Shown here in pieces: positions 15,928-23,980 of a stretch of 27,059 bases of DNA. The position numbers were made by a program, and so were the translations under genes. Position 1 is the first letter of the stretch. The number at the start of each line of letters is the position of its first letter. Below the pieces are notes generated by a model. The model had not been told where the DNA came from and made no database searches. It saw only the letters and a program-made list of their open reading frames with translations. The stretch is from NCBI GenBank assembly GCA_023253295.1, contig JALRGZ010000181.1, positions 1 through 27,059 on the forward strand, written 5' to 3'. This DNA is from Flavobacterium sp. (GTDB lineage Bacteria; Bacteroidota; Bacteroidia; Flavobacteriales; Flavobacteriaceae).

Positions 15928-17118
15928 CTATTTCATTTTTACCAAAAGAGGATTCTTAATTATTTCGGCTTGTTTTACTAACATATTATCCCAATCCTGA
16001 ACAGTTTGAACCTGCTTACTTCCTGTCCAGGAGAATCCCACATAATAAACTAAGATGTTACTCTTCGGTTGGGTTACTATCAAAAGCTGACTTTGATCAA
16101 CTGCTTTAGAGCGATGATCCAAGGCTTCTTTTACGAGAGTCGGAGCAATTACAATTCCTTCTCCCACAAAGGCATCATCAATAGGTTCCCAATGGCGAAA
16201 AATTCCACTTTGTTGGTTAATTTTAACTGTTCCTTTTTCCTGATGCAAAGTGATGCCAAGCGTATAATTTGGTATTGGATTTTTTGAACTAATCCTGTTT
16301 TCAAATCTTGAAAAATTAGAACCTAAATCCAGTGAAATTTTCTTGGTTTCGGTTATTCCATATTTACTCCATGGCGCATAATCCAACTCAAAAATGGTTC
16401 GTAATGGACCTGCCGCAATTACCCGGTACTTTGTATAATTTTTAGAGGTATGCAAACTGTCATTTTCCCAAATTCCTGTTCCTCCAGTTCCCCTACTTGC
16501 ACCAACATGATAAGGATCGTAACCCTCTCCATGCTCGATATGATAATAACCTGGAGCCTGAACATTTTTGGCATACCACGAGTCAATGATTGAATAATTT
16601 ACTTTTTTCAACCAAAGATCGATCCCACTTGATAGTGTTCCTCCTTCTTTACCTTCTTCTACTAAACGTTGTGCTTCCGGACCATAGGTACGAAAAGCTA
16701 CTTTGTCATTTTCCCAGGCAAAATCGTCTATACGCTCTGGCACAAAACGGGCATAGGTTGTCGTATTACTCTTTGGAGAACTAAGAGTTGAATCCGTAAA
16801 AAGGGTATAAAAAACTTTTGAATCAGCAGGAACAACAGCTTGAAATAATAATTCATCAGGAATTCCGTCCTGATCAACATCTACTAATTGCGTTACTACT
16901 AAGTTTCCTTTTTGGTCTTTAACTAATAGGTCATTGTAATCCTTAAATTTAGAAAAACATTTATAGTCATTCAAATGAATCGTAACTATTTCATCTCTTT
17001 CAAATTGAAGTTTATTCTCAACAACTAGTTTTTTATTTAACTGTTTATCAATAGTAAAGCTGGATAACAAAACCATGCAACTGAATAAACTGATTCTATA
17101 TTTAAAGTTCAATTTCAT
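15928..17118 (-). CDS. DUF4861 family protein, secreted, function unknown
   Basis: 396 residues with a Sec signal peptide (about 1-22). The sequence matches what I know of DUF4861, a family met mostly in polysaccharide loci of Bacteroidota. Conserved-looking blocks are VDVDQDGIPDELLFQ (79-93; the D-x-D-x-D-G-x-x-D spacing of a calcium loop), FAWENDKVAFRTYGP (133-147) and the Gly/His/Tyr-rich HGEGYDPYHVGASRGTGG (196-213). Later strands (TKYRVIAAGPLRTIFEL) have the beta-sandwich look of galactose-mutarotase-like folds. The gene is 44 bp from GH97 and 2 bp from GH43, firmly inside the enzyme operon. Mutarotase, lyase or binding roles are all possible; none is shown. Confidence 0.75.
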   Translation of the reverse strand: MKLNFKYRISLFSCMVLLSSFTIDKQLNKKLVVENKLQFERDEIVTIHLNDYKCFSKFKDYNDLLVKDQKGNLVVTQLVDVDQDGIPDELLFQAVVPADSKVFYTLFTDSTLSSPKSNTTTYARFVPERIDDFAWENDKVAFRTYGPEAQRLVEEGKEGGTLSSGIDLWLKKVNYSIIDSWYAKNVQAPGYYHIEHGEGYDPYHVGASRGTGGTGIWENDSLHTSKNYTKYRVIAAGPLRTIFELDYAPWSKYGITETKKISLDLGSNFSRFENRISSKNPIPNYTLGITLHQEKGTVKINQQSGIFRHWEPIDDAFVGEGIVIAPTLVKEALDHRSKAVDQSQLLIVTQPKSNILVYYVGFSWTGSKQVQTVQDWDNMLVKQAEIIKNPLLVKMK

Positions 17119-17162
17119 CTAAATTGTTCTATTGATTATTTAATTAAGACAACCTAAGGATA

Positions 17163-19109
17163 TTATTTGTTAATTTCAGTAATCCAAATCGCTGCTCCAC
17201 CAGAAGCTTTAAGGTCTAATTTTAGCTTTGAACCTTTTTTAACAAGCATATCTTTTAAAGCTACTTTTGTTTTAGTATTTACTTTATCGTCATCAAAATA
17301 AATTCTGGCTTTGTACTTTTTTTTAACATCCAAAAAATCAAAATTCAGTTCCAAAGTTCGCGCTTCATTATTAGTTATACATCCTACAAACCAATCCTTT
17401 CCTGACTTTCTGGCTGTAGTAATGTATTTTCCAATCTCGCCATTTAATACTTTCGTTTCCTCCCAAACCGTAGGGACTTTATCAAAAAATTCAATTTCCG
17501 GTTCTCCCTCATAAGCCGAAGGTTGATCGTACCAATACATAAATTGAATAGGACTATAAAAGATTACAGATAAAGCAAGTTGATGAGCATGCGTATTTTT
17601 AATTGCTTTAGAATAATATGCAATTGTATAATCGGCAGGACCTGCTAAAAAACGGGTAAATGGCAAAATAGTATTATGATTAGCATCGGGCATTTCTTCG
17701 TTCCCACGAATTCCTTCTTGTGTCATTAAATTAGGATACGTACGGCTAAAACCTGTTGGTCTGTATTCATCATGAATATCTACCATCAAACCATATTGAG
17801 CACATTTTTTTACTGCTTCATGCAACCAAGTCGTCCAACGTTGATTTCCTACTTGAACAAATCCGAATTTGATTCCTTTGATTCCCCATTTTTTATATAA
17901 AGGCAAGATGGAATCTAATTGCTGTATCAATGCACGCTGGTTTACATACACCCAAAGTCCAATTCCTTTAGAAGCTGCATAAGCTGTTAATTCAGGAATA
18001 TTAAAATCTTTTGTTTCTGAAATTGTCGTTGCATCTGAACTCATTTTCATTTCGGGACCGTACCAACCTGCATCTAAATGAATGTATTGTAAACCTCTTT
18101 CGGCAGCAAAATCAACACATTTTTTGGCATCAGCCTGTGATAGTTTGGCTACTCGAATTACTTTTCCGGGTTTAATCCAAGAGGTATCTTTTATTTCATT
18201 TTCCGGATTTAAATTTAAAATAATACTGTTATTGGCAATCAAATCAGTTGCTTTATCAGCAGCCATAATTACACGCCAAGGTGTGGCATAAGCAGGAATC
18301 ACATCTATACTGCCGTACAAGCTAGCTTGAAGGGTATTGGGTTTAGTGGTATTCAAACTCAATTTCATTCGAGCATAATCTGTCATTTGTGCTTCGGCAA
18401 TTACCACATTTAAACCATTAGCCAACTTCATTGTCAATGGACGCTCGCTTTGTCCATTCCAATCTTTCAAAGGCAATAATGAATAAGGTCCTTGTGCCCA
18501 AGGTTCATAATAAGCCAAAGTTCCTTCAGGCATTGTAAATTGCGTTTGTTCCCCTACTATGTGAAGAAACAATCCGTTTGTTGGTTCCGGAAACTGATAT
18601 CGAATAGCTATACCTTCATTGGAGGCACGAACGATAACATTCATAAAATAGCCTTTACTCTTATCATATCCATCAATAACTACTTTTTTTGCCTCATCTC
18701 CTTTAGTAAAAGATAAGACCATTTCGTTATAATTATCGCGAATTACTTTATTTTCTCCATAAAGTGGATTCCAATTTTGATCTACAGTATTTCTTTGAAC
18801 CCCTTTGAATTTTAAATTTTCACCCCAAACTTTGCAAGTATCATTAGGAACTGCAAGAGCCGATTCAAAGGTTTGATTTTCAATTAACACCCCCAATTCA
18901 GATTCCAACACCACTGCGTTGCCTTTGTAAAAAAGGCTATAATACATTTGCTTATCGTTATTTAAATCTTGCTTTTGATAGAAATTAAACTCGTAATTTC
19001 CATCAGGAGATTTTAATTTTTGAGCCGTTTCCTGTATTATAACTTGTTGCTGAGCACTTAATAACAAAGAAAAAAATAGGGTTATAAGGTAAAATTTCCT
19101 TATTTTCAT
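17163..19109 (-). CDS. GH97 alpha-glycosidase, subgroup lacking the retaining Asp nucleophile
   Basis: 648 residues with a signal peptide (1-19). It has an N-terminal beta-sandwich (~20-285) and a catalytic TIM barrel (~290-560), then a C-terminal beta domain, the normal GH97 plan. GH97 contains inverting alpha-glucosidases (SusB type) and retaining alpha-galactosidases that use an Asp in a KVDF-like motif. Here the motif is GIKFGF with Gly416 at that position, and E471 lies 55 residues on, where the acid is expected. Glu448 in VDIHDEYRPTG and Glu353 are candidate bases. An inverting mechanism is therefore likely, with the sugar specificity open. It leads the GH97-DUF4861-GH43-beta-helix unit, downstream of a hairpin-bearing 223-bp gap. 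Confidence 0.9.
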   Translation of the reverse strand: MKIRKFYLITLFFSLLLSAQQQVIIQETAQKLKSPDGNYEFNFYQKQDLNNDKQMYYSLFYKGNAVVLESELGVLIENQTFESALAVPNDTCKVWGENLKFKGVQRNTVDQNWNPLYGENKVIRDNYNEMVLSFTKGDEAKKVVIDGYDKSKGYFMNVIVRASNEGIAIRYQFPEPTNGLFLHIVGEQTQFTMPEGTLAYYEPWAQGPYSLLPLKDWNGQSERPLTMKLANGLNVVIAEAQMTDYARMKLSLNTTKPNTLQASLYGSIDVIPAYATPWRVIMAADKATDLIANNSIILNLNPENEIKDTSWIKPGKVIRVAKLSQADAKKCVDFAAERGLQYIHLDAGWYGPEMKMSSDATTISETKDFNIPELTAYAASKGIGLWVYVNQRALIQQLDSILPLYKKWGIKGIKFGFVQVGNQRWTTWLHEAVKKCAQYGLMVDIHDEYRPTGFSRTYPNLMTQEGIRGNEEMPDANHNTILPFTRFLAGPADYTIAYYSKAIKNTHAHQLALSVIFYSPIQFMYWYDQPSAYEGEPEIEFFDKVPTVWEETKVLNGEIGKYITTARKSGKDWFVGCITNNEARTLELNFDFLDVKKKYKARIYFDDDKVNTKTKVALKDMLVKKGSKLKLDLKASGGAAIWITEINK

Positions 19110-19236
19110 TTTATAGGAATTTTTAATCCATAAAATACAATTAGATTGCTATCAATTGTAAATCAACAGGAAGTAATTAACAGTTATATAAGTAAATACT
19201 AAAGATTATTTAAGTAATAAAGGCAATAAAAGAATC

Positions 19237-19277
19237 TGGATAATGATTGAAGTAATGAAATACATTATCATTATCCA
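19237..19277 (-). terminator. Long hairpin downstream of the alginate-lyase-fold gene
   Basis: An 11-bp perfect stem (19237-19247 with 19267-19277; GGATAATGAT / ATCATTATCC core) has a further AATG/CATT pairing in the loop. On the minus strand it lies 56 nt after the stop of the lyase-like gene and is followed by AGATTCTTTTATTG, a short T run. It probably weakens or ends transcription, or protects the 3' end, before the GH97 unit. Confidence 0.45.
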
Positions 19278-19332
19278 TTTCTTATTTTTTATTCTTCAAA
19301 ACTTTGCTGAAAAAGATTTTGTTATTTCAAAA

Positions 19333-20643
19333 CTATTCTAACGTAAACAATAATGTTCCAAATCCAAGTTGATCAAAACCTCCACTATTGTTGCCATAAT
19401 CTCCTCCTCCACCTTCAGGCTGAACTGATTTCACTCCTAAAGAAGTATAATAAACGCTGGCAGCAGGAACTTTTTTTATTTTAGCATAATGATTATAAAT
19501 CATTGCCCACATTGGGCGTCCACCTCCTCTACCTGAGGATCCGATAGTTGGTAACTCTGTCAATTTAACTCCACATCCTGTCCACGGATCTCCTTCGTGC
19601 CAACTATAAACGGTATAAGGAACATTCAGATAAGCTACATTATACTTAGCCACATATTCACTAGCCTTTAAAACAATATTATCTCTAAATCCCCATAAAT
19701 CATCGCCCTGACTCCAAGCAAGCTGACAAACTGTTGTTAACAATGCTAATGATAGTGTACAGTGTCCCTGATCCCTACCACTTTCTTGCATTTGAGCCAT
19801 ATTATCGTTAGGAGCGGGAAATGGTTCAAATATGGTAACAAAATTATTCCCACATCCTTTTCCTTTCTGATAATAATCAATTACATAATTATAAAGATTT
19901 CTATCATCAGTTAAAATCCCGATAGCCATAACGGAAGCCATATTACATAAATCCCAATTAGACCATGCATGTTGAGGATGACAACCAAAATGGGTTGATA
20001 ACCAACTATAATTTAAATTATAAAATACAGTACGCATCCACTCTTTATATTTCGTAAAATCAGTTGCAGCCCAACCAGAGTAGGTACGTAGTTGTTCTCC
20101 TGCAACTGCAAACTGATAACCATAAATTCCTGCCGCCAGTGCTGAATTAGAGTCTCCAGAAATTCTTTCACAGGTTGAAGCCCATGAATTCAATATATTT
20201 ACTGCTGCCTGTGCATAAGTAGCGTCCCCTGTTAATTTCCAGCGAAGCCCTAACTGATAAGCAGCAGCAGCATCATTAAAAGCTGCGCCATAATTATCAG
20301 GATCCGGTTCTTCAGCGCTTTTGCCTCCTCTAACTAATTTCACTACAGGATGTGCTACATAAGTTGATTGAGCATGTGAGTTAGCAATTAATTTATTATA
20401 ACCTGAAATCCAAGGTTCCTGATTAGCATCTATTTTAGCTTTTATACTGGCAAACTCTGCATTAGTAACATATCCATTGTGCTTCATTGGTACAGATGGG
20501 TCTAAAGTCTCAATAACTTCTACATTTACAGTAGGAGGAGTCGTAGTCTCATTATCTTTATTCCCATCATTTGAGGAACAACTCGTAAAAATTATTGCTA
20601 GTGCAATAATTTTATAAATGATATTTCCTTTAAATATTTCCAT
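19333..20643 (-). CDS. Alginate-lyase-fold lipoprotein, candidate PL38-like (glucuronan/uronan) lyase
   Basis: 436 residues with a lipoprotein signal (FTSC, Cys22) and a polar acidic linker (~23-48). The rest is alpha-helical with Pfam Alginate_lyase-type features: NYGAAFNDAAAAYQLGLRW (117-135), then HAWSNWDLCNMAS (225-237), giving the Asn/His/Trp cluster. QESGRDQGH (286-294) supplies Arg and His, and Tyr-rich VPYTVYSW follows (341-348). This (alpha/alpha) toroid fold includes PL5 and PL38. I favour PL38 (beta-glucuronan or mannuronan lyase) because GH88 is in the same locus and other alginate genes (PL7, PL17) are absent. The residues after the lipid Cys (SSNDGNKDNE) fit surface export. It lies between two hairpins, so it may be expressed separately. 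Confidence 0.7.
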   Translation of the reverse strand: MEIFKGNIIYKIIALAIIFTSCSSNDGNKDNETTTPPTVNVEVIETLDPSVPMKHNGYVTNAEFASIKAKIDANQEPWISGYNKLIANSHAQSTYVAHPVVKLVRGGKSAEEPDPDNYGAAFNDAAAAYQLGLRWKLTGDATYAQAAVNILNSWASTCERISGDSNSALAAGIYGYQFAVAGEQLRTYSGWAATDFTKYKEWMRTVFYNLNYSWLSTHFGCHPQHAWSNWDLCNMASVMAIGILTDDRNLYNYVIDYYQKGKGCGNNFVTIFEPFPAPNDNMAQMQESGRDQGHCTLSLALLTTVCQLAWSQGDDLWGFRDNIVLKASEYVAKYNVAYLNVPYTVYSWHEGDPWTGCGVKLTELPTIGSSGRGGGRPMWAMIYNHYAKIKKVPAASVYYTSLGVKSVQPEGGGGDYGNNSGGFDQLGFGTLLFTLE

Positions 20644-20812
20644 AATTTTAATTTATTAAGTACATTTTACATTAAAAATTAACTACATCTTATATAATTT
20701 CAATTTTCCAATTCTTTGATTTTTAATAGCTGTTTCTCTTCAATGAAAATTATTTAGTAGAATCATAATAGCTGATTAATGTAAATTGAATATCAAAAAT
20801 TTTATTTTTTTT

Positions 20813-20861
20813 AAAAGAGTCTTAATCTTATATAGACTATATTTTAGATTAGACTCTTTTT
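20813..20861. terminator. Strong hairpin between the surface-complex genes and the lyase gene
   Basis: AAAAGAGTCTTAATCT (20813-20828) pairs with AGATTAGACTCTTTT (20846-20860), 15 bp with one bulged base, around a 17-nt loop. Both flanks have T or A runs, so it can act on either strand. It sits 39 bp downstream of the IPT/TIG gene on the minus strand and probably attenuates read-through, leaving susC-susD-IPT expressed more strongly than the enzymes. Confidence 0.6.
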
Positions 20862-20899
20862 AATTACTAGCTTTAAAAACTATATTAGCAAACATTAGT

Positions 20900-22156
20900 T
20901 TATTGCGGTAATAAATACAATTTCATATAATTCATTCTCAAATAAGAATTTGCTTTTAATGTGGCAACAAACCCCATTGATACTTTTGTACTTGATGCTA
21001 ATGTGAAAGTAATACTTTGTGTAACTTTGTTTCCATAAGTAATACTATTATTGATAACGGTACTTGCTAAAGCTGCTGGAGCTGTACTTGTACTGGTTAA
21101 ATCCGGAAATGAATCACCAGAAACAGCCAATAAATAAACAGCACTTGAAGTCAAATAATTAGTAAAACCACTTTCCATAACTTCAATTTCAAGTTTATAG
21201 CTACCCGCAGGTAAAACAGCTGTTTGATACATTTTCCCATTAGTTACAATATTTGCTGTAGCATCGCCCCATCCTGCCTGCAACGATAATTCTCCTTTAT
21301 TAGCCATGTTTGGTTTACCATAATTAGCTCCACCACATCTCACTGTAGCACCTGAATTTATTTGATTTTGCGCAGCAGAATTTATAGTCCAGTAATCAGG
21401 AGTTGCCCAATTTGTACCCGTAAATTTTTGTTCATTTACCATATTATTTGTTGTAAATGGTTGCATATAGTTACGTAAAAATATTGTACTAACATCTCCA
21501 GGATTAAGAGCTGGGGCCAAAGAATTTCCATTAACTGTATAACTACCCTTAAAAGTAACATTTACGTTCCCTGAAGTATATCCTGAAGGAGCTTTAACTT
21601 TTATAAGTGTAGAAGTTATCGAAATTACATCTGGAGCACTGGTACCATTAAAATCAACAGCAACTTTAGCAGGATCAGTTAAAAAATTTTCTCCAGAAAT
21701 CCACACCTCGTCTCCGGGTTGAGCAATGATAGTAGAGACACTTCCTTTTGATACAACTGAGGTAATTATAGGTTGTTTATAAACTGTAAAAGTTCCAATT
21801 ACTCCAATATCATTTGTCCAAATACTCATGGAAACATTTCCTGAGACAGCATCTGTTGGAACTTTTACCTTAATTTCATTATCGGTTACGCTAACAAAAT
21901 TAGCAACACTAGCTACTTTACCACTGAAATAAAGTTTAATTGCACCAGCAGCATCACCAAAATTTGAACCGGTAATAGTAATTACTTCACCTGGAAAACT
22001 ATTATCAGTAGAAATGGCAGTTACAGTAGGTTCTGGATAAGTAAATTCTCGATACTGTGGCCCTTCTTCATTACAAGAAGAGAATAGAAAAACGACGAAA
22101 ATCATAAAAGAAATTAAACTTAATTCTCTAATATGTAAGACTTTATTTTTTTTCAT
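20900..22156 (-). CDS. IPT/TIG-domain surface glycan-binding lipoprotein (SusE-position)
   Basis: 418 residues with a lipobox (FSSC, Cys28) followed by acidic NEEG, a typical surface-export context in Flavobacteriia. Two IPT/TIG Ig-like domains are visible at ~42-126 (PGEVITITGSNFG) and ~128-208 (PGDEVWISGENF). They act as a stalk. The C-terminal part (~225-418) is a beta-sandwich resembling carbohydrate-binding domains of SusD-associated proteins, with tryptophans in GTNWATPDYW and AGWGDA. It starts 23 bp after the susD stop. Expected role: capture of the polysaccharide at the outer membrane beside SusCD. Confidence 0.88.
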   Translation of the reverse strand: MKKNKVLHIRELSLISFMIFVVFLFSSCNEEGPQYREFTYPEPTVTAISTDNSFPGEVITITGSNFGDAAGAIKLYFSGKVASVANFVSVTDNEIKVKVPTDAVSGNVSMSIWTNDIGVIGTFTVYKQPIITSVVSKGSVSTIIAQPGDEVWISGENFLTDPAKVAVDFNGTSAPDVISITSTLIKVKAPSGYTSGNVNVTFKGSYTVNGNSLAPALNPGDVSTIFLRNYMQPFTTNNMVNEQKFTGTNWATPDYWTINSAAQNQINSGATVRCGGANYGKPNMANKGELSLQAGWGDATANIVTNGKMYQTAVLPAGSYKLEIEVMESGFTNYLTSSAVYLLAVSGDSFPDLTSTSTAPAALASTVINNSITYGNKVTQSITFTLASSTKVSMGFVATLKANSYLRMNYMKLYLLPQ

Positions 22157-22179
22157 AATTAAAATATTAATAATTAAAA

Positions 22180-23958
22180 TTAATTGTATCCAGGATTTTG
22201 AAGTAAATTAGTATTTATGCTAATTTGATTAGATGGAATTGGAAATAAATAGTGTTTCTTCTCAACTGAGTGATTTAATTTACTATCAATTACCACACAA
22301 TTCAACAATCCGGCAGGAGTTTGTACAGCTTCCTCACCAAAAACATATGTATTAGCTGTATACGCTGATGTTGGATTTCCAGAAGCGTCCTTATAAGGTG
22401 TTAAATAAGAAGCGCTTCCAACAACTCTTCCCAAACGTGATGGGTTTAATGCTGCTTCTAAAATACCCCAACGTTTTAAATCGTCAAAACGTTTTCCTTC
22501 ACGATACAATTCCACAGCACGCTCACGTCTAATTTCTTCCTTCATATCTAACCCATATGTAGTTACCAATGCATTTGTTAAACGAGCTACTCCCGCACGA
22601 TCTCTCAATATGTTAATTGATGCGTCTAATTGTGCATCTGTAATGGATCCATTTAATTCATAAAGTGCTTCTGCATACATTAAATACACTTCTGCAAGAC
22701 GTATTATAGGCCAGTTAGCCGATTCTGTATTATCAACTCTTCTAGTACCAAATCCATAAACCCCAAATTTAGAATTACTGTAACCGCTATATCCTAAACT
22801 ACCAAAATTTAAGATAGGGGTAGCTGTTGGGGTAGTACTTGCACCATACAAATAATTTAACAATCTTAAATCACGATTTTTAAACTCATCAAAGGCGGCA
22901 TGGTAACCTTGAAACAAAGGAGATTTTGATGCAGGAAGTCCATCTGTACAAACGGCCATATCTACAAACTTACGACTTGGATAAAGTTGTCCTGAAGTCC
23001 ATGTTATATTTTTTCCTGATTGTCTATATACATAATCATAAACACTATATAAAATAAATTCCTTATTAGTTGTTTTATCATACCCTCCAGGATTTGATGC
23101 TGCATCTTCAAGATTGAACAAATACCATGAACTACTTTTTGCCATAGCTGTATTAGCATTTTTATTCCATATCGAATAAATACCACTAGCCATAATTTGT
23201 TCACAAGAAGCAATAACATCAGTAAGATAATTATTAACATTAGACGCATCATAACCTTTACTACCAGCTCCAATAGTCTGACCATCACCATCAGTAGTTT
23301 GTCCTACATATTTTTCCCAAGTTGCTTCATACAATTCCACTTGCGCTTTTAAAGCTAAGGCAGTCGTGATACTTACTTTACCTTTTTCGTTACTTGGAAT
23401 ACTAGACTCTGATGGCAACATTGTTATTGCTTTATTCAGATCACTTAAAATTTGTTCCGTTACTTCATATCTACTATTTCTAGGGGCATACAGCTCTGGA
23501 GATTTATCATCTAAAACAGAGGTTATAATAGGGACTCCTCCAAAATTTTTCAATAAACCAAAGTAATTATAAGCGCGGAAAAAATAAGCCTCTCCCATAT
23601 ATGGTGTAATATCTCCCTCTCCTTTATATGATTTAGCTTTATCTAATAAGATATTACAGTTCCTAATTCCCGAATAATTCCAAGTTGTACCTGTCGCGGG
23701 AATTGTTCCATGACCTAAATCATAGCCCTCACCCCTTGTATTTGCAGATAAATCAGAATTAGTATCCATATTACCAAAATCCCATCCTTGTAATTGTCCA
23801 TAGAAACTAGTAGCATAAGCTTTAAAATCACTTGGCTTTTTAAAGTAAGCAGCATCGGTAAATTGACCAGTAGGATTAAGATCTAAAAAATCATTCTCGC
23901 ATGAGGTAATACCCAAAACAAGACCTCCAATTATTAAATATTTATATATACTTTTCAT
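22180..23958 (-). CDS. SusD/RagB-family outer-membrane glycan-binding lipoprotein
   Basis: 592 residues with a lipoprotein signal (GITSC, Cys20) and then ENDFLDLNPTGQFTDAAYF, the classical SusD N-terminus. The TPR-like alpha-helical part includes AYFFRAYNYFGLLKNFGGVPI (about 126-146). The C-terminal SusD signatures RLAEVYLMYAEALYE, RDRAGV and IRRERAVELYREGKRFDDLKRWG are all present. It ends in FPIPSNQISINTNLLQNPGY, as is usual. It forms the lid of the SusCD importer and sits 22 bp after susC. Only the susC partner in this window is needed to explain it. Substrate specificity is not readable. Confidence 0.97.
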   Translation of the reverse strand: MKSIYKYLIIGGLVLGITSCENDFLDLNPTGQFTDAAYFKKPSDFKAYATSFYGQLQGWDFGNMDTNSDLSANTRGEGYDLGHGTIPATGTTWNYSGIRNCNILLDKAKSYKGEGDITPYMGEAYFFRAYNYFGLLKNFGGVPIITSVLDDKSPELYAPRNSRYEVTEQILSDLNKAITMLPSESSIPSNEKGKVSITTALALKAQVELYEATWEKYVGQTTDGDGQTIGAGSKGYDASNVNNYLTDVIASCEQIMASGIYSIWNKNANTAMAKSSSWYLFNLEDAASNPGGYDKTTNKEFILYSVYDYVYRQSGKNITWTSGQLYPSRKFVDMAVCTDGLPASKSPLFQGYHAAFDEFKNRDLRLLNYLYGASTTPTATPILNFGSLGYSGYSNSKFGVYGFGTRRVDNTESANWPIIRLAEVYLMYAEALYELNGSITDAQLDASINILRDRAGVARLTNALVTTYGLDMKEEIRRERAVELYREGKRFDDLKRWGILEAALNPSRLGRVVGSASYLTPYKDASGNPTSAYTANTYVFGEEAVQTPAGLLNCVVIDSKLNHSVEKKHYLFPIPSNQISINTNLLQNPGYN

Positions 23959-23980
23959 TATTTTTTAAAATTTAAGATTG

